A stretch of 54,089 nucleotides of DNA from Lachnospiraceae bacterium (GTDB lineage: Bacteria > Bacillota > Clostridia > Lachnospirales > Lachnospiraceae): positions 396,890 to 450,978 of the forward strand of contig JAIEFE010000013.1 in NCBI GenBank assembly GCA_029067085.1, written 5' to 3'. This document shows, piece after piece, positions 34,520 to 43,247 of the stretch. A model generated the notes under the pieces. It had not been told where the DNA came from. It searched no databases and saw only the letters and a program-made list of their open reading frames with translations. How positions within the stretch are numbered: position 1 is the stretch's first letter; each line of letters starts with the position of its first letter. A program made the translations under genes and the position numbers.

Positions 34520-36493
34520 CTATTGCAGATACTTCCGCATAAAGTCTTCCTCTGACAAAATCTGTACGCCCAGCTCCTTCGCCTTCTTATTCTTAGACGA
34601 TTGGGAGGCCGTATCATTGTTGATCAGGCAGACTGTCTTTCCCGTCACGCTGCCAGTCACCTTTCCCCCGCGCCTCTCAATTTCTTCCTTTAGTGCGTTT
34701 CGGTTCTCAAAATGCACAAGACTCCCCGTGATCACAAAGCTCATACCGTCAAGTGTCTGCCCGCCCTCCTGTACCGGCTTCTCCTCGATCACAAGCTCCT
34801 TCAACAGATCGTTAAGTTCTTCCCCGGCCTTTTCATCGTGGAAAAAATCGTAAATACTTCCGGCAATCACTTCCCCGATGCCGTCAATCTCAGAAAGTTC
34901 CTCCTGAGAAGCGTTCTGAAGGGCTTTCAGGTCGTGATCAAAATGTCTGCACAATAGTTTCGCGTTCGCCACGCCGATATTCTCAATCCCCAGCCCGTAG
35001 AGGAGACGGGGCAGCGTGGTATTCCTCGCTCGATTCAGGCTCTCGGAAAGATTCTGCCACGACTTCTCTCCGAAGCCCTCCATCTGCGTGATTTCCTCCC
35101 GAAAGCGTTCCAAACGAAAGAGATCTGCAAAGCTGTGCAAAAACCCTCTGGCAAGAAATTTTTCCAGTGTAGACTCCGAGAGACCGTCCACATTGAGGGC
35201 GTCCCTGCTCACAAACAGCGTAAAGGCTTTGCTCTTCTTGGCGTCACAGTCCGGATTATCGCAGTAGAGAGACTGCACGTCATTCGTCTGACTGATGCGA
35301 GTGGGTTTCCCGCAGACAGGGCAATCTACAGGAATCTCCAGACTGTCGCTCCCTGTCAGATTCTCTGCAATCTGGGGAATGATCATATTCGCTTTATAGA
35401 CCGTGATCCGATCCCCAATCCCAAGCTTTAACCCTCTGACTATACTGATGTTGTGAACGGAAGCGCGGCTCACCGTGGTGCCTTCCAGCTCCACCGGCTC
35501 AAAAATGGCCACAGGATTGATCAGGCCCGTGCGGCTGGCGCTCCACTCCATCTCTAAAAGAGTAGTCTCCTTAAGTTCATCCGCCCACTTGAAGGCTATA
35601 GAATCCCGTGGAAACTTAGCAGTTCTGCCCAGAGACGCACCGTAAGCTATATCATCATACGTCAGAACAAGACCGTCAGATGGCACATCATAAGTCTTGA
35701 TCTTCTCTTCAAAATAACTAATGTTATCCAATATAGTGTCCGGCTCCACTTCCCGGTATTCCACCACATCAAAGCCCTGCTCCTGTAAGAACGCAAACTG
35801 TTCCTTTCTGGAATTGTGAAAATCCACATCGGCCTGCACCAGAGAAAACGCATAAAAACGCACGTTTCTGCCGGCCGTAACCTGATTGTCAAGCTGTCTC
35901 ACACTGCCGCTGCAGAGGTTTCTGGGGTTTTTGTACTTTGCCTGCTCGTCCTCAATCTCTCGATTCAGCTTCTCGAAATCACTGTAGGTGATGACAGCTT
36001 CACCCCGCAGGATCAACTCGCCCCGATAGGGAATCGTCAGCGGAAGATTGCGAAACATTCTGGCATTTCCAGTAACGACTTCTCCCACCTCGCCGTTTCC
36101 CCTGGTAACCGCCTTCTCAAGCCCTCCGTTCCTGTAGGTCAAAACGATGGTAAGTCCGTCTAGCTTCCATGACAAGAGGCCTTTTTTGCCGTTTAACCAA
36201 TCCTGCAGCTCCTCCCTGTTCTTTGTCTTTGCCAGAGAGAGCATAGGTATCTCATGGCGTTCCTTAGGAAGTTCATCCACTGCCTCATACCCCACCCGAA
36301 CCGTCGGACTGTCCGCAAATGTGACGCCCGTTTCCCTCTCAAGCGCCGCCAGCTCATCGTAGAGCCTGTCGTACTCCAAATTGGACATGATCTCCTCGTC
36401 CTTCGCATAATATGCCTCGGAGGCTCTGTTCAGGAGTTCTGTCAACTCCCGCATGCGTTCTCTTTTATTTTCCGCCATTCTCCTATCCGCCAT
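34520..36493 (-). CDS. ligA: NAD-dependent DNA ligase
   Basis: Seals nicks in replication and repair with NAD as cofactor. The 657 residues show the usual order: N-terminal Ia domain with Tyr pair, adenylation domain with nucleophile Lys110 in WKLDG, OB fold, four-Cys zinc finger (CPVCGKPT ... CDNPDC, about 400-425), helix-hairpin-helix repeats, and a C-terminal BRCT domain (GQTLDGMSFVITGSL). The start is uncertain: the ATG at 36493 has GGAAGG directly before it, and an ATG five codons in (36478) would give the more usual N-terminus. It follows the pseudouridine synthase gene. Confidence 0.95.
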   Translation of the reverse strand: MADRRMAENKRERMRELTELLNRASEAYYAKDEEIMSNLEYDRLYDELAALERETGVTFADSPTVRVGYEAVDELPKERHEIPMLSLAKTKNREELQDWLNGKKGLLSWKLDGLTIVLTYRNGGLEKAVTRGNGEVGEVVTGNARMFRNLPLTIPYRGELILRGEAVITYSDFEKLNREIEDEQAKYKNPRNLCSGSVRQLDNQVTAGRNVRFYAFSLVQADVDFHNSRKEQFAFLQEQGFDVVEYREVEPDTILDNISYFEEKIKTYDVPSDGLVLTYDDIAYGASLGRTAKFPRDSIAFKWADELKETTLLEMEWSASRTGLINPVAIFEPVELEGTTVSRASVHNISIVRGLKLGIGDRITVYKANMIIPQIAENLTGSDSLEIPVDCPVCGKPTRISQTNDVQSLYCDNPDCDAKKSKAFTLFVSRDALNVDGLSESTLEKFLARGFLHSFADLFRLERFREEITQMEGFGEKSWQNLSESLNRARNTTLPRLLYGLGIENIGVANAKLLCRHFDHDLKALQNASQEELSEIDGIGEVIAGSIYDFFHDEKAGEELNDLLKELVIEEKPVQEGGQTLDGMSFVITGSLVHFENRNALKEEIERRGGKVTGSVTGKTVCLINNDTASQSSKNKKAKELGVQILSEEDFMRKYLQ

Positions 36494-36532
36494 TCCTTCC
36501 GCTGTTTTTCGTTCTTCGCTTCGTCCTTCCCG

Positions 36533-37246
36533 TCACATCGGATCCAGGCCGCAGTTCTGATATAACGCTGTTCTTTCTGCGTCAGATAGCTCCCTGTACT
36601 CCCCCGGTTTCAGATCTCTCAGCTCAATATTCATAACACGTGTTCTTTTAAGGCTCGCAACCTGATACCCCTGCGTCTTACACATGCGGCGTATCTGCCT
36701 GTTTAGTCCCTGTGTGAGCGTCATTTTCAGGGTCTTGTCTCCTATTCTTTCAATTTTGCAGGGACGGGTAGTTTGGGACAGTTCCTCCAGATACACCCCT
36801 GCCCGCATATTTTCTATGGCCGTCTCCTCCCATTTCCTGTCACTTTTTACGATGTACTCCTTCTCATGCCCATGCTTTCCCCGCATCATGGCATCTATGA
36901 GTGCGCCGTCGTCAGTTAGAAGCAAGAGGCCCTCAGAATCCTTGTCAAGTCGTCCGGCGTAGGTCACCCGTCTGGGATAACCAATTTCCTTTGTCACGAT
37001 CCGTTCCGCATGAGCGTCCCTCTCCGTGCAGACTACACCCTTCGGCTTATAATAAGCCAAAATCACCTTATCCCGCGGCGCATGGATCGTCCTTCCGCGG
37101 ACTGTGACAGTGTCCGTTTCGGACACCTTCATACCCGCATGGGCCGTCTCCCCGTTCACGAGAACGGCGCCCTCCTCTATCAGCTTATCCGCATCCCTTC
37201 TGGAGCATACCCCACAGGAGGCAAGATATTTATTCAATCGCATCAT
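36533..37246 (-). CDS. RsuA/RluB/RluF-family rRNA pseudouridine synthase
   Basis: Isomerises uridine in ribosomal RNA. The 237 residues start with an S4 RNA-binding domain (MRLNKYLASCGVCSRRDADK) followed by the catalytic domain, with the active-site Asp in GRLDKDSEGL near residue 101. The tail LTQGLNRQIRRMCKTQGYQV is typical of the RluF-like branch, which modifies 23S rRNA in E. coli. Target position here is unknown. The start overlaps the end of the SGNH gene by 17 bases, and ligA follows 39 bases later, so the genes are co-transcribed. Confidence 0.92.
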   Translation of the reverse strand: MMRLNKYLASCGVCSRRDADKLIEEGAVLVNGETAHAGMKVSETDTVTVRGRTIHAPRDKVILAYYKPKGVVCTERDAHAERIVTKEIGYPRRVTYAGRLDKDSEGLLLLTDDGALIDAMMRGKHGHEKEYIVKSDRKWEETAIENMRAGVYLEELSQTTRPCKIERIGDKTLKMTLTQGLNRQIRRMCKTQGYQVASLKRTRVMNIELRDLKPGEYRELSDAERTALYQNCGLDPM

Positions 37247-38333
37247 TTCTCTCTACCCCGTGCTCCATCAAAAACTCCCGCCACTTATCGTAATGCTGCG
37301 CGTAGAGATGTACCCCGTCAAAGGTGAGCTCCGCCTTCAGATAGCCCTCCTCGTCTGTAAAAATCGGGTTGCAGTCCAGATAAAAGACATTCCTGCCATC
37401 AGCAAGTCTGGCCGAAGCCACATTCTTGTCGTTGATGTTGATATTATTAAACTCCGACTCCATATCATTCTTCTCCCGGCTCACATGAAGATTTCCCATC
37501 ACATAGATGACCGCTTCAGGCTGCCATTCTCTGAGCTGACGGATCACTTTCAAATACTGCTTCAGATACATCGTCGTGTCGCCATAACCCAGTTCATTCA
37601 TACCGAGCATAATGTAAATTTTGCCGTAGTGGTTTTCCTGCATAACCTTTTTCAAATCTACTTTCTCGCCCGTCCGCTGCCAGGTTACCCCCTTGTCCTC
37701 CAGAAGCTTGTAGATGGTCATGCCGTTGTCACAAAAAAAGTCCGCCCCCTCCAGTCCGGCATAGTCGGAAATGCCTAAAGTTCTGGAATCTCCCAGAAAA
37801 ACAGCGTCATTAAAATAACTATCGTTCTCCAATATATAATCATAGGTAGTGGTCAATGCAACTTTTCCTGCATCCGTATAATATCGGGAATTTGTCTCAA
37901 CCGGCGTATATTCTACAAATTCTGTGGCACGTATTCTCTCCTGCGGCTGTTTTACGGCAGTTCCCGATTTTATAGGTTTGCTATTTTGTTCTTTTATAAT
38001 CTCAATATCGGAATTTGCTTCCTTGCGTGTTCCTTCATTTTCCTCTTTGTCTTCCGGTATCTGCAGATCACCTGCTGAATCAGCGACTTCTTCGTTATCA
38101 ATATCAAGTTCTTTATCAAACATTTTTTCAATCTTTTCAATGCTATAGAGCTTTTCTTTCGCTGTTTCCACCCCCTCATCATCGGATCGAAACACCGCTA
38201 TTTTTTTATCGTTTTCACAAACTCCCATCCTGTCAAAAAAGGGTATCGCCAAAAAGCTGGTCAACAGAATCAGCAGAATAAAAGGGCAATTATATATGAT
38301 TTCCAGAATATATTTTACTTTATTGCCGTTCAT
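37230..38333 (-). CDS. membrane-anchored SGNH/GDSL-like hydrolase or acyltransferase
   Basis: A 367-residue protein with one N-terminal membrane span (ILEIIYNCPFILLILLTSFLA), an acidic low-complexity linker, and an extracellular SGNH-type domain. Block I is VFLGDSRTLGI (Ser nucleophile), block III is MLGMNELGYG (Gly and Asn), and the C-terminal catalytic pair is probably DGVHL. This set matches proteins that add or remove O-acetyl groups on cell-surface polymers. It lies directly downstream of an AlgI-like MBOAT gene, the standard partner. The ATG at 38333 is preferred to a GTG at 38357; GAGGA lies about twelve bases upstream of it. Confidence 0.8.
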   Translation of the reverse strand: MNGNKVKYILEIIYNCPFILLILLTSFLAIPFFDRMGVCENDKKIAVFRSDDEGVETAKEKLYSIEKIEKMFDKELDIDNEEVADSAGDLQIPEDKEENEGTRKEANSDIEIIKEQNSKPIKSGTAVKQPQERIRATEFVEYTPVETNSRYYTDAGKVALTTTYDYILENDSYFNDAVFLGDSRTLGISDYAGLEGADFFCDNGMTIYKLLEDKGVTWQRTGEKVDLKKVMQENHYGKIYIMLGMNELGYGDTTMYLKQYLKVIRQLREWQPEAVIYVMGNLHVSREKNDMESEFNNININDKNVASARLADGRNVFYLDCNPIFTDEEGYLKAELTFDGVHLYAQHYDKWREFLMEHGVERNDAIE

Positions 38334-38362
38334 AGTATGTTTCGTCCTCAATATCACATTCG

Positions 38363-39781
38363 CTAAAATCTAAAATAAAGAAACGGATTATTGCTTCCTG
38401 ACAGGATCTTATACACGGAACACCAGAACACCATCAGCAAAAGCAATACTGTAAACCAACGATCCTTCCATTTCCAATAGAACTTTTCCGGGAGAGGTGT
38501 TATAAAAATAACACATGCTACTAAAAGCGGAGCATATTCTTTCAGGTATCGGAAAAATTGTGTCGTCCCTACCAGAATCTCTTCTCTATGAATACCAATC
38601 AGATTTTCCAGATACCCTATCAGCTGTCCCATATCCGTAATACCGAAAATCACCCAGGTGACCGGAATCAACAAAAGCGTATAGATGTGCCCGAGAAGCC
38701 TGCTCCTCTCCAGCCATTTCCCATAGGTTCCCTTCTCCAGAGTGAGAAACAGAAAAAAGACGATCCCCCAGAGTACAAAATTCCAATCCGCGCCATGCCA
38801 CAACCCCGTGAGCGTCCAGACCACAAAGAGATTAATGACCGTCCTCCCGCGCCCTCTGCGATTACCGCCAAGCGGAAAATAAACATACTCCCGAAACCAT
38901 CTTCCCAGCGTGATATGCCACCGCCTCCAAAATTCCGAGAGTGACCGGGAAACATAAGGATTGTTGAAATTTCGCGGGATCAAAAAACCCAGCATCCTGC
39001 CAAGCCCCATCGCCATCATGGAATATCCCCAGAAATCAAAATAGATCTGAAAGGAGTAAGCGAAGGCTCCCAGCCAGGCCACCAGCGTATGCAGACGGCC
39101 GGCTCCCGCTGACATGATCACGTTCCAGAGCGTACCGATCTGATTGGCCAACAGCACTTTAAGGCCAAAACCAAACGTAAAAAGTTTTAATCCATTCTCC
39201 AGATCGCGAATCCGTACCCTACGGCTCTTCAGCCGCTCACTCACTTCCCCGTAGCGGACAATGGGACCCGCGATGAGCTGGGGAAACATACAGACATAAG
39301 TGGCATAAGTAAGCAGATCCGCCCGCTTCTCCACGACGCCGCAATAGCAGTCGATCTGATAGGAAATCATCTGAAAAGTATAAAAGCTAATGCCCAGCGG
39401 CAATGTCAGTGAAAGCAGCGGTAAAAGTCCCTGTCCTGCCAGAGCATTTACACTTCCCGCCGCAAAATCCCAATATTTAAACAAAAACAGCACGCAAAGA
39501 TCTAAGAGGACCGCCAGCAAAAGCGCTCTCTTTTTGCGTCTTGCCGCCTTTTTCTTACGATTTGTCTGAGGAGAGGCCGGTTCCCAGTACATATAGCAGC
39601 TTAAAGCATAGTTTACCAACACAGACAAAAGAAGCAGCAGAACAAAGTACGGTTCTCCCACTCCATAAAAGATCAGACTCCCCAGTAAAAGTATGCTGTT
39701 ACGATATTTGGGCAACACTACATATATTATGATAAAAATTGGTAAAAACCAAAACAAAAATCCCACGCTGGAAAATAACAT
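38363..39781 (-). CDS. MBOAT-family O-acyltransferase (AlgI/PatA-like)
   Basis: Polytopic membrane enzyme that passes acyl groups from the cytosol across the membrane to a surface polysaccharide or peptidoglycan. The 472 residues contain about ten spans and the AlgI signature SEFWRRWHITLGRWFREYVY, with the invariant His in GLWHGADWNFVLWG. The ATG at 39781 has GGGAG eight bases upstream and is preferred to the earlier start at 39805. The SGNH gene follows within 30 bases, forming the two-component export system typical of AlgI-AlgJ/AlgX and PatA-PatB. The acceptor polymer is not indicated by neighbours. Confidence 0.9.
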   Translation of the reverse strand: MLFSSVGFLFWFLPIFIIIYVVLPKYRNSILLLGSLIFYGVGEPYFVLLLLLSVLVNYALSCYMYWEPASPQTNRKKKAARRKKRALLLAVLLDLCVLFLFKYWDFAAGSVNALAGQGLLPLLSLTLPLGISFYTFQMISYQIDCYCGVVEKRADLLTYATYVCMFPQLIAGPIVRYGEVSERLKSRRVRIRDLENGLKLFTFGFGLKVLLANQIGTLWNVIMSAGAGRLHTLVAWLGAFAYSFQIYFDFWGYSMMAMGLGRMLGFLIPRNFNNPYVSRSLSEFWRRWHITLGRWFREYVYFPLGGNRRGRGRTVINLFVVWTLTGLWHGADWNFVLWGIVFFLFLTLEKGTYGKWLERSRLLGHIYTLLLIPVTWVIFGITDMGQLIGYLENLIGIHREEILVGTTQFFRYLKEYAPLLVACVIFITPLPEKFYWKWKDRWFTVLLLLMVFWCSVYKILSGSNNPFLYFRF

Positions 39782-39900
39782 CGACAGAACTCCCTGTTCA
39801 AGCAAGCACTAGCTAAAGTGGTTTCTCTTCCGTGAAAGACTATATCTAGTATATTCCAGGCAGAATCATTTGGCAAGCCCATATAAAAAAATTAAGTTAA

Positions 39901-41337
39901 TTATAAGGATTTCCTCAGCCCCTTCGGATAGTGGTTTTTTATCTGTCCTCCGGAGGCTTTCCCGAAGCCCAGACAGAATCCCTCGTAAAAGAGCGCGATC
40001 CACCCCTTCTCTTCCTGACAGGGAAGGCTCTCCCCCCGCATCCATGCCACGGCTTCCGCCAGGGATACTCCTCTCTTTTTCCGAATATCCTCCGGCAAGA
40101 GAGACAGGGCCAGCGCATGGGCAGGTTCGAAACGGTTCTTTTTCTCCGTCAAAAGCTGAAGTCCCGGCCGCAGAACCCGGATTCCCGCAAGCGGCGGCAT
40201 CCCGCAGGGCGTCAGATAAAGCTGCTCCCCAAAACGAAGCACACGGCCAGGATGTCTCTCCCGCCATGCTTCTCCGATTCCCAGCTCCTCCTGTAAAGTA
40301 GTTTCAGCCAGTTTACATAAATCTATTTCCGAGGCTGTTCTGCGATTTCCTTTTCCGCAATGTCCCTCTCTCGTCTCCCGCTGTGTCGGCTTTTTCTCAG
40401 CTTCTTCTCCGGCTTTTCCGCTCCTCCGAAGCCTGGCCACAAAATGCCCTTCCCCCTGTAAAAGATGCGGCCAGAGCCTTCTGCTCAGTTCTATCCCGTC
40501 CGCCGCTTCTTCCAGCCAGTCAGGCTGTCCCGGTGAAAAAAGATTTCCGCATGGTATTTCCTCTATAGAATATGCTTCGTGTTCCCGCAAAAATACGCTG
40601 AGCGTTCCCTCATTTTCCTCCGGTGAAAAGGTGCAGGTGGAATAGACTAAAACACCGCCCGGCTTTAAAAGCTTCGCGGCCTCTCTCAGAATCGCTGATT
40701 GTCTTTCGGCGCACATGGAAACGACCTCCTCGCTCCACTCTCCTCTCACCGCCTCCTCCTTGCGAAACATCCCCTCCCCGGAACAGGGTGCATCCACCAG
40801 CACACGGTCAAAGAAAGCCGGAAAAAGTTGCGAAAGCCGTTCCGGCTTCTCCGAACAGACCACACAGTTTGCTATCCCCATGCGCTCCACATTCTGAGAC
40901 AGGACCTTTGCCCGCTCTGCGATCACTTCATTCGCCACAAGCAGCCCCTTCCCCTGCATCCTGCCCGCTATCTGCGTCGTCTTTCCCCCCGGCGCGGCAC
41001 ACAAATCCAGAATCCGCTCTCCCGGCTGCGGTGCAAGCACCTCCACAACCGCCATAGCCGAGGGTTCCTGAATATAGTAGACTCCCGCCTCGTGGAGTAC
41101 ATGGCGGCCCGGTTGAGAAGCTGCATCATAATAATACCCTTCCCGCGCCCAGGAAATCTTCTGAAGCGGAAAGGGCATCTCTCGTATAAACTCTTCCTCT
41201 GTAATTTTCAGGGGATTACGCCTTAAACCATATCGGCGCTCCTCCCCATAACTTTTCAAAAAAGCCTCATATTCACTGCCTAAAAGCTTCTCCATCCTGG
41301 TAAGAAAAGCCGCCGGCAGCTTCCTCTCATCACACAT
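39901..41337 (-). CDS. RsmF-like NOL1/NOP2/Sun rRNA cytosine methyltransferase
   Basis: SAM-dependent C5-methylation of cytosine in rRNA. The 478 residues have the Sun-family core: SAM motif I LDLCAAPGGKT (about 111-121), motif IV VDAPCSGEGMFRK with the release cysteine, and motif VI YSTCTFSPEENEG with the catalytic cysteine. A C-terminal RsmF/PUA-like domain follows (GIRVLRPGLQLLTEKKNRFEPAHALALSL region). A Lys/Arg-rich insertion of about 50 residues (KKPTQRETREGHCGKGNRRT) joins the two. GGAGATGCGAAT precedes the start. It is upstream of no obvious partner gene. Confidence 0.9.
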   Translation of the reverse strand: MCDERKLPAAFLTRMEKLLGSEYEAFLKSYGEERRYGLRRNPLKITEEEFIREMPFPLQKISWAREGYYYDAASQPGRHVLHEAGVYYIQEPSAMAVVEVLAPQPGERILDLCAAPGGKTTQIAGRMQGKGLLVANEVIAERAKVLSQNVERMGIANCVVCSEKPERLSQLFPAFFDRVLVDAPCSGEGMFRKEEAVRGEWSEEVVSMCAERQSAILREAAKLLKPGGVLVYSTCTFSPEENEGTLSVFLREHEAYSIEEIPCGNLFSPGQPDWLEEAADGIELSRRLWPHLLQGEGHFVARLRRSGKAGEEAEKKPTQRETREGHCGKGNRRTASEIDLCKLAETTLQEELGIGEAWRERHPGRVLRFGEQLYLTPCGMPPLAGIRVLRPGLQLLTEKKNRFEPAHALALSLLPEDIRKKRGVSLAEAVAWMRGESLPCQEEKGWIALFYEGFCLGFGKASGGQIKNHYPKGLRKSL

Positions 41338-41392
41338 ATTCGCATCTCCGTATCACTCACTTCTCTCGCAAAATAACGTCCGTTATTCATTG

Positions 41393-43048
41393 TTATGAAA
41401 GAAGCGCGCCGCCAAAGAAAGCCTTCTGAACCTCTGTAATCAGGATCCGCAGTGGTTTATCCTGCTCCTTCCTGCGGCCAAGCTTTGCCATAAAGCGTCC
41501 ATAAGCCTTAAACGCACCCTTGGGAACAGGCTGAATAAACACCTTGCCGAGCTCCGCCAGCTCCCTGTCCCGCTTGTAGCCGGAGCAGCTTTCCATCAGA
41601 CACTCGTCAAGAATTTCTTCCGCATCCTCCGGGATTTCTCCGCCCGCCAATTCCAGATAAAGTATATAACGCGGCAGTCTCTTTGTATAATCGCCGTCCA
41701 CACAGTAACCTTCTGCGCTGCACCCGGCCCTTCTCTGAAATTTCCGCATCGCGCTCTCCAGCTGGCGTACATTCATTTTTTCATCCGCAATACTGATAAC
41801 CTGGCTCTCTCGGTAGCATACACGTACCACCGGCGCCTGGCCCTCGAACCCTACAACTTCCACCACATCCCCAATGGCGTAACGGTACATCCCCGAAAGA
41901 GTGGTGATTAAAATCTCATATTTGCTCCCGACCTCAACATCACGGATCGTGTAGATCCGTTCTCCGTCTCCTGTCTCAGACATAAATTCATAAAAACAGG
42001 TATCCGGAAGCAGAACATAGTAAGCGTCCTTCTCCGCCATGCCTCTGGCAATCCCGAAGCAGCCTTCCGAGGCTGCGTAGGTAAAGAAATGAATCGGCAG
42101 ATCCTCCACATACATCCAAAGCTTATCCATATATGCTGTAAACATACTGCCGCCGATGAGCTGTCCATATCTGATCTTCGGCCATATCTTCCGCACCAGC
42201 CCTTTGGACAGGTTTTCCGTCGGGATGCCCCGCAGTTCAGCTGCACGATCCGGATCCGCCGGAAGCTTTTCCTCCAGATAGCGGCGCCATTCATTGCTCA
42301 CAGAAAAGCACTCGCTGACCTTCCCTGTCTCAATATCGGAAAGGAAGGCGTCCCAATTATCTACGAGATATCGGAACATTCCCACTACGCGATTGACAAA
42401 CACACCGTGGATTGCAGTCACATCCCTGCACGCAAGGGCAAAGCGCAGTTTTACATAGAGCATGTCCTCCATCTCGTCCGGAAACACAACCTCCAGAGGC
42501 GCTGTATAACAGTTGATATCGAATTCTCCCTTTGCTTCCAGATAACGGTACAGCGCTCCCGCACGAACACCGCTCATGGTGCCGTCCGGCATGAAATCAC
42601 GGCGAAACTCTCCCGTCTCAAAGATCTTGCCAAACAACTCCTCATCCGAAGCATCCGGAATCTGCCGCCTGATTGACTCTCTGATCAGACTATACCAGTA
42701 AAAATACTGCATCTGGATATCCTGCTCTATAACCGGTACATATTTGGGTGAGTCCGTACTTCCCGAACTGATACAGTAGAAGACCGGTTTATCCGCTGTG
42801 AGCAGTCCATCCTCCCCCTTCACCTGACGATCGATTGCCGGTTCATAATCATAGTGAAATGTAATGGGCAGCTCCTTTTGATACTCCTCCACTGAGTGAA
42901 TATCATCAAATCCGAACAGCCTTCCATACTCTGTATCTTTATTTGCATCAAGCCTCTCCAGCAGGAATTTTTCCTGTACTTCTACGGCATTCCTGCAAAG
43001 CGCATGAAACCGCTCAACTGCGCTCATTTCCTTATTTGGCTCCCCCAT
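41393..43048 (-). CDS. GH3-family acyl-adenylating enzyme
   Basis: Protein of the GH3 superfamily, which in plants conjugates amino acids to hormones by ATP-dependent adenylation; bacterial members are largely uncharacterised. The 551 residues carry the ATP-binding motif YCISSGSTDSPKYVPV near residue 90 and the C-terminal GH3 features (YAIGDVVEVVGFEG). Start 43048 has AGGAGG five bases upstream. The longer frame to 43135 is unlikely because a promoter with TATAAT at 43107-43112 lies inside it. It is divergent from putP. Substrate is unknown. Confidence 0.85.
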   Translation of the reverse strand: MGEPNKEMSAVERFHALCRNAVEVQEKFLLERLDANKDTEYGRLFGFDDIHSVEEYQKELPITFHYDYEPAIDRQVKGEDGLLTADKPVFYCISSGSTDSPKYVPVIEQDIQMQYFYWYSLIRESIRRQIPDASDEELFGKIFETGEFRRDFMPDGTMSGVRAGALYRYLEAKGEFDINCYTAPLEVVFPDEMEDMLYVKLRFALACRDVTAIHGVFVNRVVGMFRYLVDNWDAFLSDIETGKVSECFSVSNEWRRYLEEKLPADPDRAAELRGIPTENLSKGLVRKIWPKIRYGQLIGGSMFTAYMDKLWMYVEDLPIHFFTYAASEGCFGIARGMAEKDAYYVLLPDTCFYEFMSETGDGERIYTIRDVEVGSKYEILITTLSGMYRYAIGDVVEVVGFEGQAPVVRVCYRESQVISIADEKMNVRQLESAMRKFQRRAGCSAEGYCVDGDYTKRLPRYILYLELAGGEIPEDAEEILDECLMESCSGYKRDRELAELGKVFIQPVPKGAFKAYGRFMAKLGRRKEQDKPLRILITEVQKAFFGGALLS

Positions 43049-43106
43049 GTCTCCCTCCTTCATTCGTATCGCACTACGACCCCCGAAAAATAGTGCGGAT
43101 AAAGAC

Positions 43107-43135
43107 ATTATATGCGATTTTTCATCTAAAATCAA
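43107..43135 (-). promoter_or_regulatory. promoter of the GH3 gene
   Basis: TTGATT (43130-43135) and TATAAT (43107-43112) on the minus strand are 17 bases apart, about 55 bases upstream of the chosen start at 43048. Its position supports the shorter gene start. Confidence 0.7.
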
Positions 43136-43176
43136 TACAATCTCCTATCATCTAAACGTTTTTCTTCTACTTTTTA

Positions 43177-43205
43177 TTGCGTATTCGGAAGAAACCCGCT
43201 ATAAT
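43177..43205 (+). promoter_or_regulatory. promoter of putP
   Basis: TTGCGT (43177-43182) and TATAAT (43200-43205) with a 17-base spacer, 43 bases before the putP start. Confidence 0.7.
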
Positions 43206-43247
43206 AGCAAATGATTGCAAACAAGAGAAAAAATGAGGAGGAAAAAC

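Noticed and set aside
43049..43135. N-terminal extension of the GH3 protein by 29 residues
   Set aside because: A promoter with consensus -10 lies in this stretch and a strong ribosome site precedes the internal ATG.
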